From: Ophiocordyceps camponoti-saundersi (nom. inval.)
Taxonomy: Eukaryota > Ascomycota > Sordariomycetes > Hypocreales > Ophiocordycipitaceae
DNA length: 64,000 nt
Assembly (NCBI GenBank): GCA_003339415.1
Contig: PDHQ01000022.1
Span: 1-64,000 of the forward strand
Reading direction: 5' to 3'
Position numbers and translations under genes: made by a program. Shown here in pieces: positions 48,534-60,545 of this stretch; position 1 is the first letter of the stretch; every line of letters starts with the position of its first letter. The notes below the pieces were generated by a model that saw nothing but the letters and a program-made list of their open reading frames with translations, was not told the origin of the DNA and ran no database searches.

Positions 48534-49001
48534 TCAGCTCCCATATTCACGGCAGGTTCCATCGAGATCGCTGGCCACCAGATGCAAAGCTCTGCAGCCC
48601 GGCGCGTCGTCCTTGAGCGCGCCGGAGATTGCGATGTCGGCCTCTCCAGCTGGACACGCCTTGAATCGAGCCGAGCCATCAACGGTAAGTAGGGTCCGAC
48701 CGTTGGCACCGCGTCGGAGGCGCCAGCGGCCGAAGCCTGGAGTCGGGTCGAGACACTGAAATCTAAAGGCAGAATCGATGATGCAAGCGTTGTTCCCGGC
48801 GTCCCATAAGACACTCTTTTCATCGAGGCAGTACCGTCCTGCGTCGGGCATGGAGCTTTGGACGAAGACAAGTCCGGACTCTGAGTCTTGTTGGATGGCT
48901 CGGCCGTTGGCAGCGTCGCGCATGGCGAAGCAGCACCGGGTGCTGGAGGCCGAGGCCGAGGCCAATGACAGCAGTGTGATGATGAGCTTGACTGCCCTCA
49001 T
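48534..49001 (-). CDS. Small secreted cysteine-rich protein
   Basis: 155 aa, single exon. Residues 1-19 form a classical signal peptide (MRAVKLIITLLSLASASAS; positive n-region, hydrophobic core, small residues at the cleavage site). The mature part has eight cysteines (23, 24, 58, 73, 83, 116, 136, 150), enough for four disulphides. The order CF...RYCLDE...CIID..FQCLDPTPGF...ACPAG...C resembles a common family of ascomycete secreted proteins with a YC.D...C......FQC....P..GF......ACP pattern, whose function is unknown. No transmembrane segment or GPI signal. An effector, surface or extracellular-matrix role is only a guess. It is divergent from the adenosine deaminase gene, 604 bp between starts. 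Confidence 0.8.
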   Translation of the reverse strand: MRAVKLIITLLSLASASASSTRCCFAMRDAANGRAIQQDSESGLVFVQSSMPDAGRYCLDEKSVLWDAGNNACIIDSAFRFQCLDPTPGFGRWRLRRGANGRTLLTVDGSARFKACPAGEADIAISGALKDDAPGCRALHLVASDLDGTCREYGS

Positions 49002-49605
49002 GGCTGTTGGTGCACGCAGACCTCGACAAGGAGCGTCGACCAGCCGGGCGACTTATACTGTTATACATGATGACACCCGCAGCTTAGACAGGGTAAACAA
49101 TGTGATGGCCACTGTAGCAACACATGTAACCCTGCAGGGCTGACGGACTAAGAGGCTCTGGTGACGAGCCAGACCGAGGCCTCAGGCTGCCATTGGTCTC
49201 TGGAGCCTCATAGCGTCTGCCTAGAGAAGAAAGGAGCTGTCAGGATAAGACGAGTCGGTGGACTTAGAGACTATCGGTGATAGGCTCTTCACGAAGAAGA
49301 CGCTCGCAAGCGCTGGCAGGGATGAACTGCTGAGATATCACACTAGTTAATCGGGATGAAGCTCTCGCGACTCTCGACATTGATCAGGCTACCCTAGGTC
49401 AGACCAACGGATAACGCCGGGATCGGCTCTCCGTGAGAGCAGTGCTACTCGCACATGTCCGACAACCTCCTTGGATGACGTCCCTCCGTTGCGATGCTTC
49501 GCCGGCCGGCCGTTGACGATCGTCAGAGGCCTTGCTCTTCTACGAGTCTTTCTTCTCCGCCTTCCCTCTCAAGAGCCACCTTGATCTGTTCCGAAGACGT
49601 AAGCC
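49002..49605. other. Intergenic region between divergent genes
   Basis: Promoter region for the small secreted protein (-) and adenosine deaminase-like (+) genes. No gene, repeat or clear motif recognised. Confidence 0.45.
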
Positions 49606-51448
49606 ATGGCCATGGAAGACGACGTCTGGGCGGAGCTCTCCCAAGACATTCCCTCTGCCACGGATCCCTTCATCCAGCAGTTCCTAGTTGGTCGCGAAGG
49701 CCTCATCGACCAGGAGCAGGCCGCTCGGTCGGACACGTCGTTTCGCAACTCCATGTCTCCGGTTGCGCGGTCGGCTTGCGCCGTTGTCGATGCCATCCGC
49801 CGTCGGGAGCGGGCTACTGTCTGGGTGCCGAAGCACGAACGCGATGACGTCGTCTTTCCCGGGATGATGTTCAGATTGGCCAAGGATCGTATCGAAGAGA
49901 CGGCGCTGTGGCGGATCATTCGTCGTATGCCAAAGGGATGTCTGCTTCATGCCCACATGGACGCCATGGTCGACTTTGACTTCTTGCTGGATGAGCTCCT
50001 CGCTACGCCTGGTATGCACATGGCTAGTGATCGAAGCATATGCTCGTCTGCTGCCCGTGAAGAGGCCTGCCTTTCCTTTCGGTATCGTGCCAAATCCAGT
50101 ACTGGCGGCTCCGTCTGGGACGAGGCTTATCAGCCCAACGAGTTCTTCCCACTCACCCATCTGGCAGACTCCTTTCCTGAAGGCGGCAGAAAGGGGTTTC
50201 TCGCTTGGCTTAAGAGTCGATGTATGCTGTCGCTCACAGACTGTCACGAGCACCACCTCGGAATCGACGCCATCTGGGCCAAATTCACTCGCTGCTTTAG
50301 GACCGTCGCCACCATTATCCACTACGAGCCCATGTTTCGTGCCTTTCTGCGTCGTCTGATGCATCTCCTCATGGCGGATGGCGTCACCTGGGCCGAGTTA
50401 CGGTAATTTCGCCTCCCTTCGTTCGAGTCTTGTTCTTTTGACCTTACCAAAGCCTTTCTGACACCCACGTAGCTTTACCTGGGCCCTCGACTATTGCCGA
50501 GATCGCAGGGAGGAGCCTGAAAAGGACTATAGCCATATGTTCAAGGTGCTGGAGCAGGAGGTCGCCCGGTTCAAGGACTCGCCTGAAGGCAAGGGATTCT
50601 GGGGGCTGAGGACCATCTGGACGTCGCTGCGCAACTGCGACACCAGACAACTCATCGAGAACATGGACCACTGCATCACGACCAAGATGGAGTTTCCGCA
50701 CCTCGTCGCCGGTTTCGACGTCGTTGGCCCCGAGGACCTCGGAAAGCCTCTGGTTGATCTGCTGCCTGAACTCTTCTGGTTCCGGAAGCAATGCTCTAAC
50801 GAGAATGTCAACATCCCCTTTTTCTTCCACGCGGGTGAGACGCTCGGCGACGGCTCCAGCACAGATAATAACCTGTTTGATGCCGTGCTTCTGGGCACGA
50901 GACGAATCGGTCACGGCTTTAGCCTGTACAAGCACCCGTTGCTCATCGACATGGTCAAGGAGAAGCAAATCCTCATCGAGTCGTGCCCCGTGTCTAACGA
51001 GGTCCTCCGTCTATGCGGCTCCATAATGTCACACCCGCTGCCCGCCCTCCTGGCGCGCGGCGTCGCCTGCTGTCTCGCCAACGACGACCCTGCCATGCTC
51101 GGTCAGGGTACGGCCGGCATGTCGCATGACTTCTGGCAGGCGCTGCAGGGATGGGATAACCTCGGCCTGGCAGGACTCGGTAGCCTGGCGGAGAACAGCG
51201 TCAGATGGGCAGCCTTGGAGGACCAGGACGCTGCTGAGTGGTCTCGCGACGTGAAGCAGGCGAGTCTGGGGGACGGTATCAAGGCGCAGCGGCTCAAGGA
51301 GTGGAGGGTCGAGTGGGAGAAGTTTTGTCTCTGGATCGTCACCGAGTTTGGCGATGAGGTGGACGACGAGGGGTCTGAGGTCGAGGAGGGTGACGCCGCC
51401 CAGGAGGGTACTGCCGTGGCGACAGCGGACGGACCGGGTCCTGAATGA
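49606..51448 (+). CDS. ADGF/CECR1-type adenosine deaminase
   Basis: Predicted to deaminate adenosine (or a related purine nucleoside) to inosine, using one zinc ion. Exons 49606-50402 and 50473-51448 (70-nt intron GTAATT...CACGTAG) give 590 aa and restore WAELR-FTWALDYCR. Metal and catalytic motifs of the adenosine/AMP deaminase superfamily are intact: H-A-H at 115-117 (LLHAHMDA), FFFHAGETLGDG (His 385, Glu 388), RRIGHGF (His 413), and NDDPAML (Asp 470-471). The region DYCRDRREEPEKDYSHMFKV and the ESCPVSNEVLR block point to the ADGF/CECR1 group rather than classical Add. The C-terminus is a short acidic tail. No signal peptide is seen (start MAMEDDVWAELSQ), so unlike animal ADGFs it is probably intracellular. 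Confidence 0.87.
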
Positions 51449-51834
51449 GAACATGCATTACAGTTTACACCTCCATGAGAGGAGAAAAGGAGTCGATGAG
51501 AAGGGCGTGTACGCGATTCAACATACCAAGGAACGAGACTAGGCGTCATGAGAGGGCATATACGGTCATCGGGATAGCAACCAAGTAACGACTTGGCCAG
51601 TCATGCAGCGGATTTAGACTGAATTTTTGGGTACGAACATGTGCAGAGTGATGAAGAACAGTAGCCAAAAATAAGCAGACTTCAAAGGGGGGCGGCGGCG
51701 ACGACGAGTCAGACAAGCAAAGGGGGGGGTATAGAGAAAGCAAGCAAGCAGGGCGGCGCCAAACTCCGACAGCAAAAGGGTGCCAGTCAAAGCCTCGTCT
51801 CGTCTCGTTGTTGTTCTTAAACCAGCCGACACTT
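51449..51834. other. 3'-3' intergenic region
   Basis: 3' flanks of the deaminase (+) and NmrA-like (-) genes. GC-rich with short G and AAGCAAGC repeats. No gene seen. Confidence 0.45.
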
Positions 51835-53305
51835 CTATGTCGACTGCAACATGTTATATAGCCACTGGTTCAACGTCAGCGGCTGGACCTCGCCTAGGTT
51901 GCTGCGGAGGATGGCGTCGTTGAGGGTGGCGTGGGAGAAGTCGTAGCGGCCGTTGGCGGTGGCTAGCAAGCGCTGGTAGTAGGCTGTACGGGCGGTGTCG
52001 CCGGCGTGGTTGAAGTGGCTGATGTATGCTTGCAGCTCTGCGATGGACCGCGTATGGCGGGTGAAGTTTACTGGAGATGGTGCTATTAGCCGGGAGACGG
52101 AGGGGGGGGTTTGGTTCATGAGGGAGATGGAAGGGGGATGGATGAGGCTAAGGAGAGGAGGAGGAGGAGGAGCAGGAGCAGGAGGAGGAGGAGGAGGAGG
52201 AGGAGGAGGAGGAGGAGGGAGACGAGCCGTTGCGAACGCGACTGCAGGTGTCGACAAGTTCGTTGAGAGACATGCGATCTCCGCACATGGTGAATTCGAC
52301 GGGCCACCTCTCGGCGCCGAGATCGATAGCAGCGACAAGAAAGCGAACGACATCGTAAACAGAAGAAAGGCAGACGCGAACAGACCGACCACGAGCATCC
52401 CGATCCGCGAACTCTGCCGTCGCGCGATTAATATCAACGAGATAATCCCCGGGACGAGCTATAGCCGCCCCACGGCCGATATTAAGATAGGCGAGACCAC
52501 AAGGATGAAAGCGCTCCATGAAGAGGCCACAGGAGAAGACAGTATACCGTATCCTCGACTCACGAGCCAGGCTACGCAACAAGGCCAAAGCCTGAGCCGA
52601 GCCCCTATCCAGCGGATCATGACGATGGCTCTGATCCGGCCGGTGAGAGATGCTCCCTTCGAACTCCGAGGGCACGAAGACTCGTACTCGGCCGTGGACG
52701 GCGGCGTGGATCAGGTTGATTTGCGCTCGGCCTGAGACTGTGGATATCACTAGGTCGACGCCTCGCAGGGCGAAGGCTAGTCGGTTTCCATCTTCGTAGT
52801 CTACCACGTGTAGCTGGACGTCGAGTTGGGCGAATTCGGGGCGGGCCTGATTGTTGGTTTCTCTTTGTTAAGGTGCTGTTCAGATGGAGGTCGACGATGA
52901 TGGGTGGTGATGGTAGGACGATAAGGGTAAGGGTTAAGATGAAGATGCAAAGGAGGAAAGAGACGAGAGAGGGAAAGAGCGAGAGTGAGAAAGAGTAATC
53001 CTTCTTTTCCATTTTACCTCCTCTTTCCTCCCCGCCCCTCTGCCTCACACTTTCCTCCTACAGCAACCAACAAGACAACGACGACGACGACGACAGCAGA
53101 GGAAGAAGAACGAGACGAAGAAGAGAAGAGATCAGGAGAAGGAGAAGAAGACGACGACGACGATGACGATGACGACGAAGACGGAGACGGAGAAGAGACG
53201 CACATATCTCGAAAGCACAACAACGCTATACGCATTTGCCGCGCGCGAAAGCTGAGTCGCGAGAAGGTAGCCGAGGCCCCCCCCACCCGCAACAACGATG
53301 CGCAT
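51835..53305 (-). CDS. NmrA-like / isoflavone-reductase-type NAD(P)-binding protein
   Basis: Atypical short-chain reductase fold, NAD(P)-dependent reductase or redox sensor; substrate unknown. Exon 1 (53305-53204) encodes MRIVVAGGGGLGYLLATQLS, with the glycine-rich dinucleotide-binding loop, ending VVVLSRY. Exon 2 (52846 to about 52243) continues ARPEFAQLDVQLHVVDYEDG, VDLVISTVSG, RVFVPSEFEG, then YTVFSCGLFMERF. Exon 3 (about 52070-51835) carries FTRHTRSIAELQAYISHF and ends LNQWLYNMLQST. The model gives 313 aa, normal for the family. Intron 1 is 357 nt, far longer than other introns here, and full of TCG/TTC repeats. The second intron contains a (CTC)n expansion, and its donor is uncertain: A|GTCGCG at 52,242-52,243 keeps frame but is weak. 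Either the repeat grew inside an intron or the gene is disrupted there. Confidence 0.72.
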
Positions 53306-54388
53306 CATCGCCCCCTATCCCTCCCCCCCAGAACCTTTCAAAAGGGGGTTATATAAAAAGAAGGGAACCCCAAAAAGACGACGACGAGAACAACGATAAC
53401 AACGAAGACGACGACGACGACGACGACGCATGATGCAAAGTATCAAATGCTCTCCCCCTTCCCCTCCTCTCCCCCCATTCTCCTTCACCCCTCCCTCTTG
53501 GAGAGGACCAGAAAAAAAAAACACAACAAAGCAGACCTTTCCAACCGGCAAATAGACACAAGGGATGGGGGGGGAAGGGGGGGGGGGGGGTGTCCGGTAA
53601 GGACAGCAGCCATTCCGTACAGGAGGACTTGAACGAGTCGGGGCTTCTCCCACCACCCCAAGAGTCTTGACGTTACATCCGTCGCCACGGATGGGCAAAC
53701 GCAGCGAGCCGTCCATTTCTTCGACATACTCCCCCCACACCCTCCTCTCCAACCCCCTTGTTCAGTGGGCGACCATGAGAGACGGCAGAGATCGTCTGGA
53801 TGGATTGGTCCAAAAGCCCTGCAAGGCGTTTTTCTACTTCTTGATATGTTTGTTTTATTGGTCCTCGACGGTACTCCGAGGCCTTCTCCGGTGTCTGGAG
53901 CCGTTACCTGGTTTTCCCCCACACCCTCTCAGCCCAATCGGTGAAAACCAGATTTCTACAGCGAAACGCCTTCTCTAAGTGGCGGTAGCGGGAGGAACGG
54001 CTTCTTACGCTACATTTCGGTGTGGACGTCGTCGCCTTATCTGCCTTATGCGCGCTAGAGCTGCCGTCGAGCGGGACGACTCGACTGGGAGAGAAAGAAG
54101 CTCGTGAGTTGGATGAGCTTTCCCTCGGTGGCGCCGCCCAGTCTCACATCTCACACACACGCACGCACGCACACACGCACACGCACGCACGCATATACCC
54201 CGGCATACGCGCATCAGCGTCAACCCGGGAGATTGGGCTTTGGGGGCCAAAAAGGTGCCCTGCCATGGGGCGGCGGAGCTCGGCAGTGTCCGCTCGCCTT
54301 GTAGGGCTGAGTGGACACCATCACGGCGCCGCTCCGGATCCGCGGCCCCACATCTCCGGCCCCGGTCCGGGTTCCGGGGCAAAATCCC
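53306..54388. other. Intergenic region, simple-sequence rich
   Basis: Lies upstream of the NmrA-like gene and downstream of 5-oxoprolinase (both minus strand). Contains (ACG)n at about 53,379-53,428, a G-rich stretch at 53,566-53,590, and CACA/CGCA repeats at 54,150-54,192. No gene recognised. Confidence 0.5.
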
Positions 54389-57300
54389 CTACGCCTGCAG
54401 CGCCGTCTCCTCTCGTGCCGCTGCGCTCCCCTTCCGCCAGCCCCCGGTGTGGTCCGTCCTCTGTTTCGCCTTGCCGGGCCGGCCCTGCACGCCCCAGCCA
54501 CCGCCGCCTGGCGTGCATATTATGATGCGGTCCCCCGCCTGCATAGCCGCACTGTTCTTGGCTCCGAGGTTAATGCGTCGCTCCTCAAATTCCTTCTCGC
54601 CGTCGTCTTCGCCGTTGCGGAGCCGAGCAAGAGACCGATTCCAGTTCGACTTCTCCACACGGCGCACCCAGACGTTCAGCCCGCACTCACCGTCCTCTCC
54701 GCCCTCGAGACCGTACGGCCGGTAGACGCGCCGCTCGCTGAGTATCGACACCTGTAGCGGGATGCGAAACTCGAGATCCCGCACCACGCCATCGCCGCCC
54801 CGATGCTGGCCCGCGCCTCCCGAGCCCTGACGAATGGAGAATTCGCGCAAGACGACCGGATACCGCCGTTCCAGCACCTCGGCGTCGGTGATGCGCGTAT
54901 TTGTCATGTGCACGTGGACGCCGGACGAGCCCTCCCAGTCCGGCCCTGCGCCGCTGCCTCCGGCGATGGTCTCGTAGTAGCCAAAGCCGCGGATGGCCTC
55001 CTCACCCTTGCGGTTCCCGCCGAAACCAAACGTCAGATTGTTGCAGCAGCCCTGACTGGCGGCGCAGGCGCGGAAGGCCTTGAGGATGACGTCGGTGATG
55101 CGCTGGCTCGTCAGCACATTGCCGCCCACGACCGCGGCGCCCGGCGACGGCGAGAGCATCGACCCGTGTGGGATCCGCACGGCGATCGGCTTCAGGCACC
55201 CCTGGTTGAGGGGAATGTCCTCGGATACGAGACAGCGCAGGCAGTATATGATGGCGCTATATGTGATGGCCCGAGGCGCGTTGGTGTTGCCGTACACCTC
55301 GGGCCCCGTTCCGGCGAAGTCGAACTCGGCACTGCCCTCACCAGGGTCTATGCGGACCTGGAGACGGATTGGAGACCCGTCGTCCATGTGGTCTTCGGCC
55401 GAGAGCTCGGCGCCGGAGAAGCGCGCGTGCACGTCGCGAAGAAGGCGCCGCACACAGCGCTCGGCATTGTCCTGAATGCCGGCCATGTAGCGCCGCACCG
55501 TCTCCTCGCCGTACTCGGCTACCAGACCTTCGATGAGAGAAATGCCCTTCTGGTTGGCCGAAACCTGGGCGCGCAGGTCGTTGATGTTGTCGTCGAGACA
55601 GCGCGTGCCGCTGCAACCCGCCACTTTAGCCGGTTCGTTGTACAGCAGCTCGACGACTCGCGCCTCGTCGAAGCGTCCGCCGCTGACGAGCTTCTCGCTG
55701 GTAATGGCCGCGCCCTCCTGGAACAGTTCCCGCGAGTGCGGCGGCATGCTCCCTGCCGTGATGCCGCCAATGTCGGCGTGATGGGCTCGCGACGCGGCGA
55801 AGAATAGGATTCGCTCGCCGCTTGCGTCAAAGGCCGGCATCACCAGCGTCACGTCGGGGAGGTGCGTGCCCCCGTACGACGGATGGTTACTGATGATGAC
55901 GTCTCCCTTTTGCAACCGACCCTCCCATATCTCGGCCTGTCGCCGCACGCACGTCGACATAGACCCAAGGTGCACGGGAAGGTGCGGCGCGTTGGCTACC
56001 AGCGAGCCGGATGAGTCGAATATGGCACACGAAAAGTCCAGCCGCTCCTTGACGTTTGTGCTGACACTAGTCTTCTGCAGCGCTCGGCCCATCTGCTCGG
56101 CGATAGCCATGAAGCGGTGGCCGAAGATGCTGAGCATAATGGGGTCGAGGCCGTCCTCGTCGTCAGGTTTGCCGCTCTTAGAGCTGTTATCTTGCTCGAC
56201 ATCAAGTACCACATGCGTCTGAATGACGAGCGCCGTCGTCTGCGGCGTCACGACGATCGTCTGCGTCCCGTCGGCAAGCATGGCGGGCCCCTTGATTTCG
56301 TCGCCGACATCAAGCTTATCGAGCTTGTATACTGGCGTCTCGAGCCGGCCGCCATCGAAGTAGACGCGATGCGTGCCATGTCGCTTCGCGTCGGCAACGG
56401 CCTGCCGCTTTACCGTCTTCAGCTGCTCATCCACCGTCGGCTCCCGGCGGCGGCGGGTCTTTCCGATGCCGCGAACACGTACATCGTCGACGATCACGTC
56501 ACGGTCGTCGAGCGTGAAGCCGAACTCGAACCGATGGCGATCGACAAAGGCCTTGCCGAAGTCCCAGTCTTCCGGCTTGACAATCATCAGGGCCGACTCG
56601 GTGCCACGGTAACGCATATTGAGGTACTCTTCGAACGCCATGTCGCCGTCTTCGAAGCCTTGACCGCCGAGAGCTTCGCGAGACTTGCTTCTCAGCCGGT
56701 CCATCTTACGGCGCAGCCCCTGAACAACGCCCGCCCCGGTCCCCCACACAGAGGCATCCGGCTCCTGACGCTCATCGACGACGTCGGCGAGGGCCATGCC
56801 GTAGGCTGAGAGGACGGACGAGTGCCGATGTACCAAGATCTGGCGGATGCCCAGCGACTGCGCAACAGCGACCGCGTGCTGGCCGCCGGCACCGCCAAAG
56901 GTAGCTAGACGATGCTTAGATGTGTCGTGGCCCTTGGCCTCGGTTATGGACCGGATCGGTCGCGTCATGGCCTCGTTTGCGACGGTCAGGAAGCCGTGAG
57001 CTACCTCATCAACAGACAGATCTTTGCCCGTCTCGAGGTTGACATGTTTCGTCAGATCCTGGAGCACCTTGCGGCTCGCTTCCGGATCCAGGCCTTGATC
57101 CTCGTTCTCACCGAAGATGCGGGGGAAGAATTCGGGAAGCAGACGGCCGAGGCAGAGATTGGCATCGGTTACTGTAGCAGGGCCGCCTTTGCGATAACAG
57201 GCCGGACCGGGGTGAGCGGCGGCCGACTCGGGGCCGACGGCGAAGAGGCCGTTGCGGAAGAAGAGGCGGGAGCCTCCGCCTGCGGCTACTGTGTTGATGT

Positions 57301-58420
57301 CGAGCTGGGGTGACTGGATGGTGACGCCGGCGGTGGTGGTCTCGAAAACGTGGTCGTAGCGGCCGTCGCCGTAACGGGAGACGTCAGTGCTGGTGCCGCC
57401 CATGTCGAAGCCGATGACAGGCGTCTTGGTGTCAGGGTCGTATGAGGTCAGGGCGTAGCCGACGACGCCACCAGCGGGGCCCGATAAGATGGCCTTGAGA
57501 CCAGTAAAGCCGTCGACGTCGACAAGGCCACCGTCGCTCTGCATGAATTCGCAGCGGGCGGCGGGCCCGGGTCGCTCCAGTCGGCGGACGCCAAGGCCGC
57601 CGTCAAAACCGCGCTGAAATCCGTCGATATATCTCCTGATGGCGGGAGTCAGGTAGGCATCGGCGCAGACGGAAGTGGCGCGGGGCACCAGCTTGACCAT
57701 TGGCATCAGCTCATGGCTCAGCGAGACGTGGAGGAAGCCCATTTCCATTGCAATGGCACCGATGCGTGCCTCGTGATGGGGGAAGGTGTAGCCGTGCATG
57801 AGACAGACGGCGATACTGCGGATGCCGGCCTCGTAAACGGGCTTCAGTTTGCTGCGTATCTCGTCGTCATCGACACGGCGAAGGATTCGTACGACCTCGC
57901 CGGAAAGACCGCGTACCAGAGATGAGGTATCATCACCATCGGGCAATCCGGGAACAGTGGTGACGGTGCGATCAGGATCCTCGGCGTAGTCCTCGAGGGT
58001 GACGCGCTCATCTATCTCGACGACGACTTGATAGAGGACGTCAGGCTTATTAATGGCAAGGTCGAATATACGGGGACGAGACTGGTTCCCGATAGCAAGA
58101 CAGTCGCGGAATCCCTTTGTGACGACGAGGGCGACGGGTTCTCCTTTGCGCTCCAGCAGGGCGTTTGTGGCTACTGTTGTGCCCATACGAATCGAGTGAA
58201 TCGGCGACGTATCAAGAGGTTCGCCACGGGGAATCTGTCGACCTAGGAAATGGCTGAGGATGCGGCGGATGCCCTCGAGCGGCGCGTCTGCATAGTTGGC
58301 CGGGTCTTCGGAGAGAAGCTTGACGACGACATCGTGGCCGTCTAGCTCGCCGATGCAATCTGTGAAGGTGCCGCCGCGATCGATGGCGATGCGAATGCCG
58401 GGGGTGGCGGCGGCGGCCAT
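54389..58420 (-). CDS. OXP1: 5-oxoprolinase (ATP-hydrolysing)
   Basis: Opens 5-oxo-L-proline to L-glutamate at the cost of ATP, the last step of glutathione breakdown in the gamma-glutamyl cycle; cytosolic. Single exon, 1,343 aa (family about 1,280-1,320). The N-terminal hydantoinase A half has the nucleotide-binding start [36 protein letters not shown], the central [16 protein letters not shown] and [12 protein letters not shown]. The C-terminal hydantoinase B half (from about residue 740) has [87 protein letters not shown], and ends with the glycine motif [12 protein letters not shown]. Both halves are complete with no internal stop. The C-terminal tail (about 40 residues) is longer than usual. 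The start is [17 protein letters not shown], right before the ATP-binding strand. Confidence 0.95.
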   Translation of the reverse strand: MAAAATPGIRIAIDRGGTFTDCIGELDGHDVVVKLLSEDPANYADAPLEGIRRILSHFLGRQIPRGEPLDTSPIHSIRMGTTVATNALLERKGEPVALVVTKGFRDCLAIGNQSRPRIFDLAINKPDVLYQVVVEIDERVTLEDYAEDPDRTVTTVPGLPDGDDTSSLVRGLSGEVVRILRRVDDDEIRSKLKPVYEAGIRSIAVCLMHGYTFPHHEARIGAIAMEMGFLHVSLSHELMPMVKLVPRATSVCADAYLTPAIRRYIDGFQRGFDGGLGVRRLERPGPAARCEFMQSDGGLVDVDGFTGLKAILSGPAGGVVGYALTSYDPDTKTPVIGFDMGGTSTDVSRYGDGRYDHVFETTTAGVTIQSPQLDINTVAAGGGSRLFFRNGLFAVGPESAAAHPGPACYRKGGPATVTDANLCLGRLLPEFFPRIFGENEDQGLDPEASRKVLQDLTKHVNLETGKDLSVDEVAHGFLTVANEAMTRPIRSITEAKGHDTSKHRLATFGGAGGQHAVAVAQSLGIRQILVHRHSSVLSAYGMALADVVDERQEPDASVWGTGAGVVQGLRRKMDRLRSKSREALGGQGFEDGDMAFEEYLNMRYRGTESALMIVKPEDWDFGKAFVDRHRFEFGFTLDDRDVIVDDVRVRGIGKTRRRREPTVDEQLKTVKRQAVADAKRHGTHRVYFDGGRLETPVYKLDKLDVGDEIKGPAMLADGTQTIVVTPQTTALVIQTHVVLDVEQDNSSKSGKPDDEDGLDPIMLSIFGHRFMAIAEQMGRALQKTSVSTNVKERLDFSCAIFDSSGSLVANAPHLPVHLGSMSTCVRRQAEIWEGRLQKGDVIISNHPSYGGTHLPDVTLVMPAFDASGERILFFAASRAHHADIGGITAGSMPPHSRELFQEGAAITSEKLVSGGRFDEARVVELLYNEPAKVAGCSGTRCLDDNINDLRAQVSANQKGISLIEGLVAEYGEETVRRYMAGIQDNAERCVRRLLRDVHARFSGAELSAEDHMDDGSPIRLQVRIDPGEGSAEFDFAGTGPEVYGNTNAPRAITYSAIIYCLRCLVSEDIPLNQGCLKPIAVRIPHGSMLSPSPGAAVVGGNVLTSQRITDVILKAFRACAASQGCCNNLTFGFGGNRKGEEAIRGFGYYETIAGGSGAGPDWEGSSGVHVHMTNTRITDAEVLERRYPVVLREFSIRQGSGGAGQHRGGDGVVRDLEFRIPLQVSILSERRVYRPYGLEGGEDGECGLNVWVRRVEKSNWNRSLARLRNGEDDGEKEFEERRINLGAKNSAAMQAGDRIIICTPGGGGWGVQGRPGKAKQRTDHTGGWRKGSAAAREETALQA

Positions 58421-59995
58421 GGCGGGCGGGTGGCTGCGGCCGGGGGGACGGGTTCTTCCTTCTTAGTTTCCGTCCGTGTGTGAGAGGGAGTGTGTGAGAG
58501 TGTGTGTGGGGGGCGGATCTCGACAGAGCGCAAGGCCGCGAGGACCGAGCGACCGGGCAGGGCAGACGGAGATGATGATGACGATGCCCGATTGCGTGTG
58601 TCTTGAGAGGCGGTGCTGGTGAGGAAGCCGAAGTCAGTAGGTGAGAGGGAGGCAAGCAGGTAGGCGTAATAGTATGATGATGATATGACGAGATGATAGA
58701 GGCGGATTGGAGTGGAGGATTGAAGAAGGCAGGGGCGGAACGGGGGTGGATCCACCGCCCACGCGGCAGGAACCCCGCAAAAGTCGGCAAGTCCGCGGTG
58801 GGGTCACGGCCTAGGGTGGGTTGGACGAATCGATCAATCAACGCATGTAAAATGATATAATGATACCTCTTACTTAGTCTTGGTACGTCCGTAGTCCGGA
58901 TATAATGCGCATTGTTCGGTTACAGCTCGGACCAGCTGTCCGACGGGCCGGTTGGCGGATCGTATTCGTACCTGTAGGTTGTATGTAATGTGAACATGTG
59001 CTCACATGTACGGTATCAGTGCGGATTACAGTAACAGGGTAGCGTGCGGTCATATTGAAGCGGGGGAGAAACAGGGTCCAGAAGGGCCGCCGCCCACTTT
59101 CATCGCCTCTCCCCCCTCCCCAGGATGACCTGGGTATCCATAGACGAGGAGCATTTCGGCTGAGACCCCAAGGGACCAAAGGGACCAACCTATCCGTACG
59201 TCCGTACATGAGGACGTATGTATGTATGTATGTACATACGTGTTCATGTCTGTGTGTCATTCGGTTCATCGTGTGTCTCTGCTAGACTAAGAGCCCATAT
59301 CTAAGCACCCAAACTGACAGAAACCCAACCAAGGATGTAAGACGACGTTATTTCAGCCTTACTTGGGCTCCTTGGTAGGATTTCCTTTCACGAGCCGAGA
59401 AGCCGATAGGACGGAGAATTAATAAGAAGAAGCGACACTAAGTAGAAGTGAAAACAGAAAAATAAGCAAAAAAAAATAAAACAGAGAGACGATGATGATG
59501 ATGATGATGATCCCTTTCGGACAAGGCCAGACCAGGTGATAGACACCCATCCATCCTTGCACCGAGTGGGAGGGGTGGAGGGGAGAAGGAGGAGACATGT
59601 CAGCGAATGACGTGTCGTCGCAACCACATGAGCCACGTACTTTGTACCGATGATGACGACGACGCCGCCTACTAATCGTCCGTCCCCCCGTCTCCGTCAT
59701 CACCAAGGGAGATTGGGGGAATTCGTACATAACCGAGCCTTGTCCTGCCCACCTGTTGAAGCTGCGCAAATGTCGTCGTAATCATTCGAGGCTGTTCAGC
59801 AACGAGACTCGGTCGTCATCATCGGTATAAAGCGTCGATATCACCATCGCGAGAACCATTCTCAGTAAACAGCTGCAACCTACCTATTTCTTCTTATTCC
59901 TCTTCTGTCCTACCTTACCTTCCTACCCAAGTATTACACACACACGGATACGGAACACATACAATACATACAGCCATTTTGACACCTCAAAAGCA
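58421..59995. other. Intergenic region between divergent genes
   Basis: 1.6 kb between 5-oxoprolinase (-) and the MARVEL-like gene (+). Contains GTGTGAGAG repeats just upstream of OXP1 (58,479-58,508), a GATGAT tract (59,491-59,510), (TATG)n at 59,217-59,232, and TATCCGTAC/GTCCGTAC copies at about 59,190-59,207 plus GGATACGG at 59,946-59,953. No gene seen. Confidence 0.5.
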
Positions 59996-60545
59996 ATGTC
60001 CGCTCTCGACAGGATCGTCAGCCTCATCCTACGAGCAGCAGAGGTAGCCTTCGCCGTCATCGTCGCCGCCGTCACGGGCTACTACCTGCACGGCAGCAAC
60101 AGCAGCGCATGGAGTCTAGGCCGGTACATTTACACGGAGGTGGTGGCGGGCATTTCCATCCTGCTGGGCCTTCTGTGGCTGCTGCCCTTTGCCAGCACCT
60201 TTTCGCACTGGCCGGCCGACATCTTCATCAGTCTTCTCTGGTGGGCTTCGTTTGCTCTGCTGGTTAACGTGAGTCTCTTTTTTTTTACCTACCTACCGAA
60301 CAGGCGTGTGTTGTTCATCTGTTGGTTAACCGGAACGTGATGCGGGTGTACAGGCGACCGGATCATCATGCGGCGCCATCTTTAATTGGCAGAACGTGGC
60401 TTTTACGGGCGAGGATCAGTGCGGCCGCTTCAAGGCCGACATCGCCTTTGCGTTTTTGTCGGCCGTCTTGTGGTTGGCCTCGGCGCTCGTAGGTCTATTC
60501 TGGACTGGGCGTCACGAACGGCGCGTGCGGCGCAGCAGGGTTTAG
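59996..60545 (+). CDS. MARVEL-like four-helix membrane protein
   Basis: A small integral membrane protein of the fungal MARVEL-like group (Nce102 relatives belong to it), expected in the plasma membrane or endomembranes. Exons 59996-60268 and 60354-60545 give 154 aa. The 85-nt intron (GTGAGT...GTACAG) joins LLVN to ATGSSCGAIFNW. Four hydrophobic segments: about residues 6-28, 46-64, 72-91 and 115-138. Between helices 3 and 4 is a short loop with CGAIFNWQN and DQCGRFKAD; two cysteines (GSSCG and QCGR) fit the disulphide-bearing loop common in these proteins. A basic tail (HERRVRRSRV) follows helix 4. Without splicing, the frame would end early at 114 residues in a different tail. Confidence 0.82.

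Noticed and set aside
53014..53295. Polyserine/polyvaline frame on the minus strand
   Set aside because: Overlaps exon 1 and intron 1 of the NmrA-like gene in another frame; simple repeats only.
54803..55807. Long plus-strand frame (334 codons)
   Set aside because: Antisense shadow of the 5-oxoprolinase coding sequence; no recognisable domain.
42000..58420. A metabolic or repair gene cluster
   Set aside because: Genes alternate strand and belong to unrelated housekeeping pathways; no polyketide, peptide or terpene synthase present.
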